DNA of 64,000 nt from Palsa-506 sp963707065 (GCA_963707065.1 CAVPPJ010000018.1:186001-250000), one strand, 5' to 3'; shown: positions 10,001-17,958, numbered from the stretch's first letter. Numbers and translations are program-made. Notes: generated from the letters alone by a model not told the origin.

Positions 10001-10450
10001 GGCCACATCCGCCTGGGCAAACGCGAAGTCGGCAACGTCGGAAAGCGCCGGGCCCCGCCACAGGGCGAGCGCAGTGCGCAGCCCGGCGGCGGCAGCCTCG
10101 GCGTTGCCGTCGTCCAGTTCGCGGCGCGCCGCGGTGACCAGGTGCTCGAACCGGCTGGCATCAAGCTGGCCGGCCTCGAGCTGCAGCCGGTAGCCGGGCG
10201 GCTGGGTCAGCAGGGCGCCGGCCGCCGGGCCAAGCGCCCGCCGTAGCCTGGAGACATACACGCGCAGGGTGGCCATACTGTGCGGCGGCGGCTCGCCTGC
10301 CCACAGGTCATCCGCGAGCCGGTCAGCGGACACCACCTGGCCAGCCGCCAGCAGCAGCCGTGCCAGCAGCGTCCGCTCCCGGAGACCGCCCAGGTCCACT
10401 GCTAGCCCGCTGTTATCGACCTCGACCGACCCGAGGATGCGGAACTCCAC
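7040..10450 (-). CDS. SARP/AfsR-type STAND regulator with TPR domain
   Basis: 1136 residues in four parts. Residues 1-95 form an OmpR-like winged helix (MEFRILGSVEV start, TLRVYVSRLRRALG). Residues about 97-245 form the bacterial transcriptional activation domain. After a low-complexity linker (about 250-340) comes a STAND ATPase with Walker A GPGGSGKT near 370 and Walker B LLLIVDNCEHV near 443. The last 350 residues hold several TPR repeats. AfsR-class proteins activate secondary-metabolism or stress genes through direct repeats near the -35 element, gated by ATP and TPR-bound partners. It is cotranscribed with the hydroquinone-reductase-like gene. The target genes are unknown. Confidence 0.92.
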   Translation of the reverse strand: MEFRILGSVEVDNSGLAVDLGGLRERTLLARLLLAAGQVVSADRLADDLWAGEPPPHSMATLRVYVSRLRRALGPAAGALLTQPPGYRLQLEAGQLDASRFEHLVTAARRELDDGNAEAAAAGLRTALALWRGPALSDVADFAFAQADVARLEEARLAALEDRVEADLACGRHAGLTSELDGLAAAYPLRERLCGQRMTALYRCGRQADALRAYRELRTRLADELGIDPNPRLHRLHEAILRQEPDLDWHPAAADDTARPAARPGSPGGQTARRGGPARQGGSLPPGRLAASGSRAVPGGSAVLDHAVLDHAVLDHADRDPAERPGEPQQPARPARPAPPGLPAETTSFVGREAELVTIEDLLGLSRLLTLTGPGGSGKTRLALRAGAQASSRHPDGVWLVELAQITRPELVVPVTATALSIREEPGRPLVDSIIAGLAGRDLLLIVDNCEHVLDAVAELLNALLRGCAELRILATSQTRLGLAGEATWPVPPLMLPAPDARDPSIVAQAESVRLFCDRGALARPGFGLTAGNVDAVSEICRRLDGIPLALELAAARVNALTAGQLAARIDDRFRLLAGASRRGLPRHRTLQAAIEWSHDLLSEAEQICLRRLAVFAGGCTLEAAEAVCPAGPLAPDLVFETVTSLVDRSLLTVEERLGSMRYGMLESIHQYARQRLAKAGESEELSRRHLGWLLDFAAEADLDGPDQGAWLDLLESEVDNFRAGLEWSLAVPESALALAGALAQFWMVRGYIGRGRSWLDAALAAAGPGCDRRLRAIALDGAGQLAAVHGDVTAQRAYQEESLAIWRELGDHLRIASCLGDLGAAAHISGDYPAARAMYTEALELASGTGQAQQMARSLSGLGRLALHAGDLTAATEYYSQSMARFREVGDLRRATLILGNLGVVALDQGDPVLAAARLEEHLGNARKLGDRKLIGGALTNLGVIALNAGDCDRAAALHADALDLAEQVGDRRLSAVALTNLGLTALARKDFAAARAFHRRSLELAEAVGERRCVAESLEGIAEADAAEGNAMRAAVLFGASGALRAAIGSPVPGQDLARLTKAVTATELALGAARFSAAQAAGQAMSVERAVALAREARETGEESAAGDELGGTSVLSAAGDEAGMTSMARESS
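9501..9545. repeat. Three perfect 15-bp tandem repeats inside the SARP gene
   Basis: GCATGATCCAGGACC occurs three times without gaps (9501-9515, 9516-9530, 9531-9545). On the coding strand it gives repeated VLDHA units in the linker between the activation domain and the ATPase. The unit is in frame, so copy-number change would alter linker length only. Confidence 0.85.
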
Positions 10451-10549
10451 GCGCCTACCGTCTCATCTGGAGGGCTGCGGACCCATCGTAAGCGGACGTT
10501 TCGTCGTATGCACGCCTGATCTCATGCCACAGCAGCCACGGCGGCATAC

Positions 10550-10561
10550 GGCGCATGCGCC
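10550..10561. promoter_or_regulatory. 12-bp palindrome in the SARP/small-protein divergent region
   Basis: GGCGCATGCGCC is a perfect palindrome in the 189 bp between the divergent SARP gene and the small cysteine protein gene. Its position suits an operator, but in such GC-rich DNA it could be chance. Confidence 0.3.
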
Positions 10562-10639
10562 ATCGAGACGTACGGTGAATGCAGGGCTACTCCTGCCCGC
10601 GAGCAGATGGCAGGGAGCACCAGTGAGGGGAGGACCACG

Positions 10640-10783
10640 ATGAAAGAGACGCCGCCGGAGGAGATCGCCGACCGCGGCGAGCCCGCATGCTGGGCACATC
10701 TGGTCTGCCCGCAATGCGGGGCGATGGAGTCAGAGGGCCATCAGCAGGGCTGCCCGGCGGCCACGGTGCTCCCCGCCGACTAA
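10640..10783 (+). CDS. 47-residue cysteine-rich (zinc-ribbon-like) protein
   Basis: A short gene with a clear ribosome site (GAGGGGAGGA about 6 nt before ATG). The product has five cysteines and two histidines: Cys17, then VCPQCG (Cys23, Cys26) and EGHQQGC (His33, Cys37). CxxC plus a downstream H...C spacing is typical of a single zinc ribbon. It has an acidic N-terminus and no signal peptide, so it is cytoplasmic. It diverges from the SARP gene and converges on the propeller lipoprotein gene 14 bp away. Function unknown; small proteins of this form often regulate or stabilise larger partners. Confidence 0.65.
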   Translation: MKETPPEEIADRGEPACWAHLVCPQCGAMESEGHQQGCPAATVLPAD

Positions 10784-10797
10784 CGGCACTGGCGCCG

Positions 10798-11925
10798 CTA
10801 CTGCCAGGCGGCCGCGATAAGGCCGGTCGCCAGCTGCGTCGGGGTATGGCCGTGGTGCGATATGTACAGGATGTCCCCGGCGAGATAGAGCAGCCATTTG
10901 CCGCTGGCGCTCGCATCCAGGCTGGTGTGGTCAAGGTTCGCGAAGCCGATCGCCACCTGGTGCACGAGCGTGCCGGCCGTGTTTACCTCCCACATCAGCC
11001 GGGATGTGTTCCGGACCGGCACCCCGGCGCAGCAGGCGCGGCTGACGAACAGGTTCCCGTCCGGCATGAACACGCCCTCGCGCAGGTAGCTGTCCCTGGT
11101 GCTGGGCTGCCCGGTGGCGGGGACCGAGATGTCACCGGCGCCGGACAGGTAGTACCTCGCCGTGGCGGTGTCGAGGATGACGAGGTTCCAGCCCTCGTTA
11201 TCCTCCGCTGCCGAGATCGACACGGCAAGGTGCGTGCCATCCGGCGACCAGGACAGATGCGAGATGGGATACGGCAGCCCGCTGGACGGCCCGGGCGCCA
11301 GCATCGGGTAGGTGACCTGGCTTCCGCCGCTGAGCGTGCGGACCACCAGCTTGTACTGCGAGGTCAGGTCGGCCGTATGCGGGATGCAGCCGGCGGTCAG
11401 TGACGGCTGCCGGGCCATCGCGAGCTTGGCGCCGTCGGGACTCACCGCCGGCAGCGAGCCCCTGCCGATCAGGGCCGGGCTGCCGCCGGTCACCGGGACC
11501 GATTCGATCTCGGTAGTGCAGCCATGGGCCGCCGCGAAGTACACGGTCGTCCGGTCAGCGGAAACCGAGATCTCGTCTCCGATGACCCCGCTGGGCACCA
11601 GCGTCTTGGCAATCGAGCCGTTAGCCGAGTCGAGGATGACCAGCGCGCCGCCCTTGGTGACGGCGATCACCGCGGGCGGCCCGGCCGCGGCGGCCGGGCT
11701 TGGCGATGCGGCGGCAGTGGCAGTGCCCGGGCTAGCGGCCGCCGCCGCGGCAGACCCGCTCCCCTGCGGGCTCGCCCCGCCGCCGCTGCCGCCACCGCAC
11801 GCGGCGAGCAGCAGCACGGCGGCCGGCAGCGCCATGGCCAGGCGCCGGTTCCGGCGCCAGCGCCGGTCCCGGTGCCCAGGGACGCCGGCCTGAGGGGTCA
11901 GCTGCGCATGAAGTTCTGGGGACAT
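10798..11925 (-). CDS. Lipoprotein with beta-propeller-like repeats
   Basis: 375 residues from the ATG at 11925, which has GAGG about 8 nt upstream. A basic 30-residue cytoplasmic lead is followed by a hydrophobic segment and lipobox LAAC (Cys43), then a Gly/Ala/Ser-rich spacer to about 85. The rest contains repeated strands of the type VLVSPDGAKLAMA, LSWSPDGTHLAVS and FMPDGNLFVSRA, spaced about 60-70 residues apart. This is the signature of TolB/WD40-like propeller blades. It is likely a surface-anchored binding or scaffold protein; ligand unknown. Confidence 0.75.
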   Translation of the reverse strand: MSPELHAQLTPQAGVPGHRDRRWRRNRRLAMALPAAVLLLAACGGGSGGGASPQGSGSAAAAAASPGTATAAASPSPAAAAGPPAVIAVTKGGALVILDSANGSIAKTLVPSGVIGDEISVSADRTTVYFAAAHGCTTEIESVPVTGGSPALIGRGSLPAVSPDGAKLAMARQPSLTAGCIPHTADLTSQYKLVVRTLSGGSQVTYPMLAPGPSSGLPYPISHLSWSPDGTHLAVSISAAEDNEGWNLVILDTATARYYLSGAGDISVPATGQPSTRDSYLREGVFMPDGNLFVSRACCAGVPVRNTSRLMWEVNTAGTLVHQVAIGFANLDHTSLDASASGKWLLYLAGDILYISHHGHTPTQLATGLIAAAWQ

Positions 11926-12127
11926 GGTGGCCTCTATCCGGCTGAACCTGCGGCTCCGCAGTCGGCAGAGCGGTCCGTCGCGAGGAAAAGCAGATGCTGA
12001 TAGTGGCAGGACTGTCCCGGGACGGCAAAACGCGGGCAGCCGGCCCGCTGGACGGGCCACCCGGCCGGCCGCCGCCACCCGGCCCGCCGCGGCTGCCGGG
12101 CCGGCGGCGGGGGGTCACCGGCCCGCG

Positions 12128-13246
12128 CTAGGGCACTGGCTCCAGCAGGACACGCACCTCGTGGATGAAGTTGCCGCCGTAGCCGCGGCGATTCCACTCC
12201 GGCGCCGGCGGCTGGGTGTGGCCGGCGAGGTCGGTGGCCCGGGCCCTGATCGTCATCTCGCCCGGAGGGCTGGCCTGCACCCGATGCTCCCACCGCTGCC
12301 AGCCATGCGTGCTGGACTCGCCTATCAGCCTGGCGTCCTGCCAGCCACTCCCGGCCACGCTGACTTCCACCCGCGCGATCGGCGCTGCCCCGGACCAGGC
12401 AACTCCGCGGACGGCGAGTTCACCGCCGGAATGCCGCTGGCCGGCGCAGGGCTCGGTGATAAGGGCACGGACCCGCTGCATCCGGACCGGCTCCCGGATT
12501 ATCGTGTCGCCGCGCGGAAGCTCGTACATGTAGTGATCGGCCTGGAAGTAACCGTCGAAGGCAGCGTCGGCGATGGTGATATCGGTCAGCCATTTGACCG
12601 AGGCGACGGCGTACCAGCCCGGCACCACGAGCCGGAGAGGCGCGCCGTGCCTGACGGGCAGCGGCTCGCCGTTCATCGAGTACGCGAGTAGCGCTCCGGA
12701 CTCCCTGGCGTCCTCCATCGCCAGGCTCCGCTCGAACCAGACGGGTTCTGCCGAGCCGTCCAACGTGCCGCGATCGGCGCCGCGGAAGACCAGTTCGGTT
12801 GCGCCGGCCCGGATGCCGGCCCGGTCCAGTACCTCGTCCAGCCGCACCCCGGTCCACTCCGCGGTGCTCACCGCTCCGAGTCGCCATTGCGCCCCGTCCG
12901 GTGCCGGGCTGAACAGGGTCCGGCCGTTGCCCGCGCACTCCAGGGTGGCCACGAAGGTGTCAGCGGGCAGCTTCCTGAGTTCGTCCAGGCTCAGTTCCAG
13001 CGGCTCGCGTACCAGCCCGCTGACGCGAAGCCGCCACGCGGCGTCGTCCAGCACCGGGATCGGGAAGTGGTTACGCAGGTAGAAGCGACCGGCCGGGGTC
13101 AGCAGGCCACTGGACGGCGCGGGGACCGGCGTCTCGCAGTTCAGCGGATCCCCGGTCACCACGGTCAGCCCGGCGTCGAGCGCTGCCCGGCAGGCTTCGG
13201 CAGGATCGACGGCGGAGATAGCCGCGTCACGTCCGGTCTTGTGCAT
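12128..13246 (-). CDS. Sulfite oxidase-family molybdopterin oxidoreductase
   Basis: 372 residues. The molybdopterin domain (about 40-240) contains ATLECAGNGR with Cys104, the conserved molybdenum ligand. An Ig-like dimerisation domain follows (about 260-370: ITEPCAGQ...VEVSVAGSGWQDARL). There is no haem domain and no twin-arginine signal, so this is a cytoplasmic molybdenum-only member. Related enzymes oxidise sulfite or reduce oxidised sulfur or nitrogen compounds; the substrate is not clear. No redox partner or cofactor gene is adjacent. An AT-rich inverted repeat lies 30-65 bp upstream of the start. Confidence 0.88.
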   Translation of the reverse strand: MHKTGRDAAISAVDPAEACRAALDAGLTVVTGDPLNCETPVPAPSSGLLTPAGRFYLRNHFPIPVLDDAAWRLRVSGLVREPLELSLDELRKLPADTFVATLECAGNGRTLFSPAPDGAQWRLGAVSTAEWTGVRLDEVLDRAGIRAGATELVFRGADRGTLDGSAEPVWFERSLAMEDARESGALLAYSMNGEPLPVRHGAPLRLVVPGWYAVASVKWLTDITIADAAFDGYFQADHYMYELPRGDTIIREPVRMQRVRALITEPCAGQRHSGGELAVRGVAWSGAAPIARVEVSVAGSGWQDARLIGESSTHGWQRWEHRVQASPPGEMTIRARATDLAGHTQPPAPEWNRRGYGGNFIHEVRVLLEPVP

Positions 13247-13276
13247 TGCGCCCCCTCGCCGCGGTGCTTCTGAGTA

Positions 13277-13310
13277 ATAGTCTATATTATTTATAGGAAT
13301 TATCGACTAT
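13277..13310 (-). promoter_or_regulatory. AT-rich inverted repeat upstream of the sulfite oxidase-family gene
   Basis: ATAGTC (13277-13282) and GACTAT (13305-13310) are inverted arms around a 22-bp core that is almost entirely A/T, in an otherwise 70 % GC region. It lies 31-64 bp before the start codon, where an operator or -10 region is expected. I could not assign a convincing -35. Confidence 0.45.
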
Positions 13311-13454
13311 CGGTGATGGTGATCTCGCCAGGGTGATCTCCTGCGTCAGCCGCGCGGGAGCCCGCCGGGCGCGCGAGAGGCAGGGGTACTCGCAACGGTG
13401 CACATGCTGGGGCGCGCAGAAGCCGGGCCCGGCGCAGAACCGGCCGTGCTCGTT

Positions 13455-14615
13455 TCAGCTCTTCTGGGCCGCCGTCGCGGCGGCCATCCGCCGTACCGCC
13501 GCCAGCATCAGGGCCGGCGAGGTGCCCATATTCAGCCGGGCGAAGCCCCTGCCCTGAGTGCCGAAGTCCGGGCCGGGAGCCAGCGCCACCCGGCCGCGAG
13601 CCAGGAACGCGGCGGCCGGATCATCGCCGAGCTCAAGCGGAGCGCAATCCAGCCAGGCCAGGAAGCTGGCCTGCGGCGGGACGTACCGCACCGCGGGAAG
13701 ATGCTCGCTGAGCAGCCGGGACAGGTAGCCGCGGTTCTCATCGAGCTGGCCGAGCGCCGCGTCGAGCCAGGGCAGCGACTCCTCGAACGCGGCCACCGAC
13801 GCCAGCACGCCAAGGTGCCCGGCAAGCAGCGCCTCCCACCGCTGCGCCAGCAGCGCGGCTATCTCGTCCGAGCCGGCCACCGCGATGCCGCACTTGAGGC
13901 CGGGGATGTTCCAGCCCTTCGAGGCCGAGCCGAACGCGATCGCGTGCTGCGTCGCCTCATGGTCGAGCGAGAGGAAGGGCACGTGCTCGGCGCCCGGCAG
14001 CACCAGGGGCGCATGAATCTCGTCGACCAGGAGGAACTTTCCGTGTCCCGCGCAGAGATCGGCCACCGTCGCCAGCTGCTCGCGGGACCACACCCGGCCG
14101 AGCGGGTTGTGCGGGCTGCAGAGCAGGTACGCGCTGACGTCGTCATCGCCGAGCGCCCGGTCAAGCGCCTCGAAGTCCAGGTCGTAACCGCCATCGGAGC
14201 CCCGCAGCAGCGGCGCCTCGACGACATGGCGCCCGGTGAAGCCGATCCGGAAGAAGAACGGCGCGTACACCGGCGGGTTGATGACAATCCCCGACCCTGG
14301 CCGGGTGACCGCCATGATCATCTCGGCGATGCCGGTCATGACGTCGGGGATGGCGAAGATCCGGGCCGGATCCGGTGACCATCGCAGCCGGTCGGCGGCG
14401 AACGCGGCGAAGGCCTCGCACAGCTCGCCCTTGTGCCCGTAGCCGACGTCGCTCATCGCGACAGCCGCCCTGACTGCCTCCTTAACGGGCTCCGCCAGGT
14501 CGAAGTCCATCTCGGCGACGAAGGCAGGAAGGACGTCATCGGGGTAGGTGCGCCACTTGAAGCTCTTTCGCCGCCTGAGCGTCTCCAGCGAGCAATTTCC
14601 GAGCACAGGGTCCAC
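13455..14615 (-). CDS. PatB/MalY-type PLP-dependent C-S lyase
   Basis: 386 residues, fold type I aminotransferase. SASKGWN places the PLP-binding lysine at 233, and the serine and tryptophan around it are characteristic of the MalY/PatB cystathionine beta-lyase group. LVDEIH (197-202) holds the pyridine-nitrogen Asp, CSPHNPLGR (166-174) the conserved Asn, and RLNMGTS near the C-terminus the carboxylate-binding Arg. These enzymes release thiols, ammonia and pyruvate from cysteine conjugates, in methionine synthesis or thiol recycling. It diverges from marR across 161 bp. Confidence 0.88.
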   Translation of the reverse strand: MDPVLGNCSLETLRRRKSFKWRTYPDDVLPAFVAEMDFDLAEPVKEAVRAAVAMSDVGYGHKGELCEAFAAFAADRLRWSPDPARIFAIPDVMTGIAEMIMAVTRPGSGIVINPPVYAPFFFRIGFTGRHVVEAPLLRGSDGGYDLDFEALDRALGDDDVSAYLLCSPHNPLGRVWSREQLATVADLCAGHGKFLLVDEIHAPLVLPGAEHVPFLSLDHEATQHAIAFGSASKGWNIPGLKCGIAVAGSDEIAALLAQRWEALLAGHLGVLASVAAFEESLPWLDAALGQLDENRGYLSRLLSEHLPAVRYVPPQASFLAWLDCAPLELGDDPAAAFLARGRVALAPGPDFGTQGRGFARLNMGTSPALMLAAVRRMAAATAAQKS

Positions 14616-14739
14616 CTGACGGATGGTAACCCAGCGGCCAGCGACTGCTGATCCTGGATTCGCCAGTGGCGGCCGACGCTACGCCATCGCGCCGGGCCGC
14701 CCGCCATGGGCGCCGAAGCGGCCGGCCAACGGCAAGGCG

Positions 14740-14768
14740 CTGACTTATTTCCTGCGATATCGTACAAT
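14740..14768 (+). promoter_or_regulatory. Promoter of the marR operon, likely leaderless
   Basis: CTGACT (14740-14745) and TACAAT (14763-14768) are separated by 17 bp. The GTG start of marR lies only 8 bp after the -10, and no ribosome site is visible, so transcript and coding start would coincide. The palindrome CGATATCG (14755-14762) fills the last 8 bp of the spacer, and GATATC recurs at 14779-14784 inside the first codons, so a dimeric repressor could bind here. Confidence 0.6.
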
Positions 14769-14776
14769 CCATTTTC

Positions 14777-15205
14777 GTGATATCTGATCCTGGGACTGGT
14801 CCTCTCATCCTCGACCTGCACCGTGCCACGCACGCGACCCTGGGCGCCCTGCAGGCCAGGCTTGCCGATCTGGACCTGACCGCCTCCGAGATCAACGCGC
14901 TGGCGAACCTGGCTGACGGGCGGGCACGTAGCATCGGCGGGCTCGCCGCGGACACCGCCACCAAGCCGACCACGCTGACCAGCGTGCTCGACCGGCTAGT
15001 GCGGCGCGGCTATGTCGTGCGGCAGCTAGATCCGGCCGACCGGCGATCGTTCCTGGTCTCGCTAACCGCCGACGGACGGCAGGCCGCCGACGCCGCCCGC
15101 GCCGCGGTGGGCGACATCGAGCGCGCGGCACTAGCCACGATCACCAGCACGGACCTGACCGGATTTCACATCGTGACCCACGCCATCATGGAGGTTCTCC
15201 GATGA
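14777..15205 (+). CDS. MarR-family transcriptional regulator
   Basis: 142 residues with the winged-helix core of MarR proteins: LTASEINALANLADG (34-48), the recognition helix in TKPTTLTSVLDRLVRRGYV, and the wing DPADRRSFLVSLTADGR with the conserved DxR(R/S) tip. The GTG start is supported by the promoter geometry upstream. It overlaps the next gene by 4 bases (ATGA). It heads a plus-strand cluster with an uncharacterised 134-residue protein and an ABC-2 exporter, so it probably senses a compound that the exporter removes. Confidence 0.88.
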   Translation: MISDPGTGPLILDLHRATHATLGALQARLADLDLTASEINALANLADGRARSIGGLAADTATKPTTLTSVLDRLVRRGYVVRQLDPADRRSFLVSLTADGRQAADAARAAVGDIERAALATITSTDLTGFHIVTHAIMEVLR

Positions 15206-15606
15206 CCCACGCCATGCCAGCGGATCTCGCCGAAGTCCTGGCGGAGGTAGTACCGCCCGGCAGCGCGTTCCGGCACCGCCAGCACATCCACCTGGCCTTC
15301 ATCACCTGCCGCCGGCACGGCGGTGCGAAAGCAGCCGAGATGATCAGCCGCTGGATCCGGCACATCGCGGCCTATGAGCGCGCGCCGCAGAAATATAACT
15401 CCACCGTCACCCGCGCCTGGACCGAGATCGTTGCTCATCACGTCGCCGCTGACCCGTCCGTGACTGACTTCGAGACATTCGCCGAGCGCAACCCGGCGTT
15501 GCTCGACAAGCGGCTCCTTACCCGGCACTACAGGCCGGCCACGCTCGCGTCACCGGCGGCCAGGCAGGGATGGGTCAGGCCCGATCTCGCGGCCTTCCCG
15601 TGGTGA
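15202..15606 (+). CDS. Uncharacterised 134-residue protein coupled to MarR
   Basis: No enzyme family recognised. The sequence is helical and soluble, with conserved-looking patterns FRHRQHIHLAF (26-36) and KYNSTVTRAWTEIV (64-77). The paired His/Arg residues and the aromatic-basic second motif resemble a group of small bacterial proteins of unknown role that I have only a general memory of. The ATGA overlap with marR implies co-translation. A metal- or ligand-binding partner of the regulator or exporter is possible, but this is speculation. Confidence 0.7.
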   Translation: MTHAMPADLAEVLAEVVPPGSAFRHRQHIHLAFITCRRHGGAKAAEMISRWIRHIAAYERAPQKYNSTVTRAWTEIVAHHVAADPSVTDFETFAERNPALLDKRLLTRHYRPATLASPAARQGWVRPDLAAFPW

Positions 15607-15677
15607 GGTGACCGGCGGCCAGCCCGGGCATCTGATATACCGACCGGGGCAGTGGCAGCGGGCAGGATCGAGGGCTT

Positions 15678-16757
15678 ATGCAGTCAGGCCAGCAAACCGC
15701 GGCAGGCGCGGACGGAATGCTTGAGTTGGACGGCCTGCGCCGCCGTTACGGCGACGTGACCGCCCTGGACGGGCTGAGCTTCACCGTCCCGCCCGGCCAG
15801 GTCTTCGGCTTCCTCGGGCCGAACGGGGCAGGCAAGACAACTGCCATGCGAGCCATCGTCGGGGTAGCCAGCCTGGACGGCGGCGAGGTGCGCTGGCGCG
15901 GTCAGCCGGTCGGCCCGGAGGTCCGCCGGAGGATCGGGTACATGCCGGAGGAGCGGGGCCTGTATTCCGCGATGAAGGTGCTCGAGCAGCTTGAGTACCT
16001 CGCCCGGCTGCACGGGCTGACGGCCGCCCGAGCCCGCGCCGCCGCGCTGGCCTGGAGTGAGCGCCTTGGCCTCGCGGACCAGGGCCAGGCCAAGATCGAG
16101 GCCCTGTCGCTCGGCAACCAGCAACGGGTCCAGCTGGCGGCCGCGCTGGTCCACGAGCCTGAGCTGCTCGTGCTCGACGAGCCATTCTCCGGGCTGGACC
16201 CGGTCGGCGTCGACGCGATGAGCGAGGTGCTCGCCGAGCGCGCCGCGGCCGGGGTGACCATGCTCTTCTCCAGTCACCAGCTGGACCTGGTTGAGCACCT
16301 GTGCCAGTCAGTGGCGATCATTCACCGCGGGCGGCTGGTAGCCGAGGGCACGGTCAAGGACCTGGGGCAGGCCGGCCAGCTGCGCATTGCCGTCCGGGTT
16401 GCCGGTGATGACGGCGGCCGCTGGGCGCAGGACCTGGGCGACCTGGCCAGGGTAGAGAGCAACACCGGCGGGACGGTCCTGATGTCCCTGCGTGACCGGG
16501 CCGACGCGCAGGCCGTGCTGGACCTGGCCAGGGCGGCCGGCCCGGTCGAGCATTTCGCGTTCCAGCGCAGAAAGCTGTCCGAGGTGTTCCGCGACGCCGT
16601 CGGCCCAGGTAGCGCACCCGCCGCGGATGCGGACGCGAACCAGGGCACCGGCACCTTCCTCGGCTCAGGCACCGGCGCGCGGGCCGGGGAAGCGATCCCG
16701 GGCAGCAGCCCTGACCAGGCTGGCGGCGCCAGCGGAATGGGAGGAAGGCAGCTATGA
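15678..16757 (+). CDS. ABC-2 exporter ATP-binding subunit (NatA-like)
   Basis: 359 residues. Walker A GPNGAGKT (47-54), signature LSLGNQQR (143-150, with Leu and Asn replacing the usual Gly and Gln), Walker B LLVLDE (163-168) and a switch His in FSSHQLDL. A C-terminal extension after about 215 corresponds to the DUF4162-like regulatory tail, ending in a low-complexity Gly/Ala/Asp stretch. It energises the integral subunit encoded next, which overlaps by 4 bases. A GAGG motif lies just before the ATG. Confidence 0.92.
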   Translation: MQSGQQTAAGADGMLELDGLRRRYGDVTALDGLSFTVPPGQVFGFLGPNGAGKTTAMRAIVGVASLDGGEVRWRGQPVGPEVRRRIGYMPEERGLYSAMKVLEQLEYLARLHGLTAARARAAALAWSERLGLADQGQAKIEALSLGNQQRVQLAAALVHEPELLVLDEPFSGLDPVGVDAMSEVLAERAAAGVTMLFSSHQLDLVEHLCQSVAIIHRGRLVAEGTVKDLGQAGQLRIAVRVAGDDGGRWAQDLGDLARVESNTGGTVLMSLRDRADAQAVLDLARAAGPVEHFAFQRRKLSEVFRDAVGPGSAPAADADANQGTGTFLGSGTGARAGEAIPGSSPDQAGGASGMGGRQL

Positions 16758-17947
16758 CCGGGCAGTCGGCGGAGCTGATCTGGCTAGTCGCCAGGCGCGA
16801 GATACGCGACCGGACACGGGCCAAGTCGTTCTGGGTGGCCAGCGTGATCCTGCTCGTGGCCGTCGCGGCGGCGGTCATCATCCCCGCCCTGACGCACGGC
16901 AGCCGGGCAGCTGCCCGCGTCGGCATCGTCGGCGGCCCGGTAGCTGCCCTCACCCAGACGGTCAAGGAGGCCGGGCGGGTTTCCGGGACGACGGTCACCG
17001 TGGTCCCGCTACCCGGCATCACGGCGGCCAGGGCGAAGCTGCGCTCGGGAGACGTCGCCGCCGTCCTCGTCGGCAATAGCGAGATCCTGGTCAAGCAGCA
17101 GCCGCTCGGCGGCAGTTCCTCATCGGGCGGCACCGCGCTGGAAGCGCTGTCCGAAGTCGGGGGCCTGCAGCGGCTCTTCGCCCTGCTGCCGCCGGCCGCA
17201 GCCGCCGGGATCGCGCGGCACGGGATCGCGCTGCCAGTGCACGGCCTGCTGCCGCCGCCGCGCGGCCTGGCGAGCAGGATCACCGGCCTGGCCGTCGCCA
17301 TCCTGATCTACGTGATCATCCTCACCTACGGCGTGCGCATCACCATCGGCGTCGGCGAGGAGAAGGCCACCCGGGTCATCGAGGTACTGCTGACCACGCT
17401 GCGGCCGGTTCAGCTGCTGGCCGGGAAGGTCATCGGCATGGGCCTGCTGGCACTGGCGCAGATCGCCGTGATGGTCGTCGCCTTCCTCGTCCTCGGGCAC
17501 GCGGCCGGCTCCACCGCGGTGCAGGGCGCCTCGACCAGCGTGGTGCTCACCGGAGCGCTCTGGCTGCTGCTCGGCTACGCCTTTTACTGCACCGCCTACG
17601 CGGCGGCCGGCTCCCTCATCACCCGCCAGGCCGACGCCTACAACGCGTCGCTCCCGCTGCAGTTGCCGCTCATCCTTGCCTACGTGCTCGCCTACACGGT
17701 GCTGTACGCCAGCGGGGTCAACTGGTTCTACCACCTGCTGGCGTTCGTGCCGTTCACCGCTCCGGTCGCGATGCCGGTACTGGTCGCGGTGGGAGCGGCC
17801 CCGGCCTGGCAGCAGGCGCTGTCGGCGGTGATCAGCATCGCGTGCACCGTCGGCATGGCGCGGCTCGCCGGGACGATTTACGAGCGGGCGATCCTGCGGA
17901 CGGGCAGCAGGCTCCGGGTCCGGCAGGTGCTCAGGTCGGCGCGCTAG
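16754..17947 (+). CDS. ABC-2 exporter permease subunit (NatB-like)
   Basis: 397 residues. One N-terminal membrane helix (about 25-45) is followed by an extracytoplasmic domain (about 50-170) and five or six further helices (about 175-375), the layout of the ABC2_membrane_3/NatB group. GVGEEKATRVIEVLLTTLRP (198-217) is the conserved cytoplasmic coupling region. The ATGA overlap with the ATPase gene indicates a two-component exporter. The substrate may be ions, a lipid or a toxic compound; the MarR gene upstream favours a xenobiotic. Confidence 0.92.
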   Translation: MTGQSAELIWLVARREIRDRTRAKSFWVASVILLVAVAAAVIIPALTHGSRAAARVGIVGGPVAALTQTVKEAGRVSGTTVTVVPLPGITAARAKLRSGDVAAVLVGNSEILVKQQPLGGSSSSGGTALEALSEVGGLQRLFALLPPAAAAGIARHGIALPVHGLLPPPRGLASRITGLAVAILIYVIILTYGVRITIGVGEEKATRVIEVLLTTLRPVQLLAGKVIGMGLLALAQIAVMVVAFLVLGHAAGSTAVQGASTSVVLTGALWLLLGYAFYCTAYAAAGSLITRQADAYNASLPLQLPLILAYVLAYTVLYASGVNWFYHLLAFVPFTAPVAMPVLVAVGAAPAWQQALSAVISIACTVGMARLAGTIYERAILRTGSRLRVRQVLRSAR

Positions 17948-17958
17948 CTGCTTGCCCA

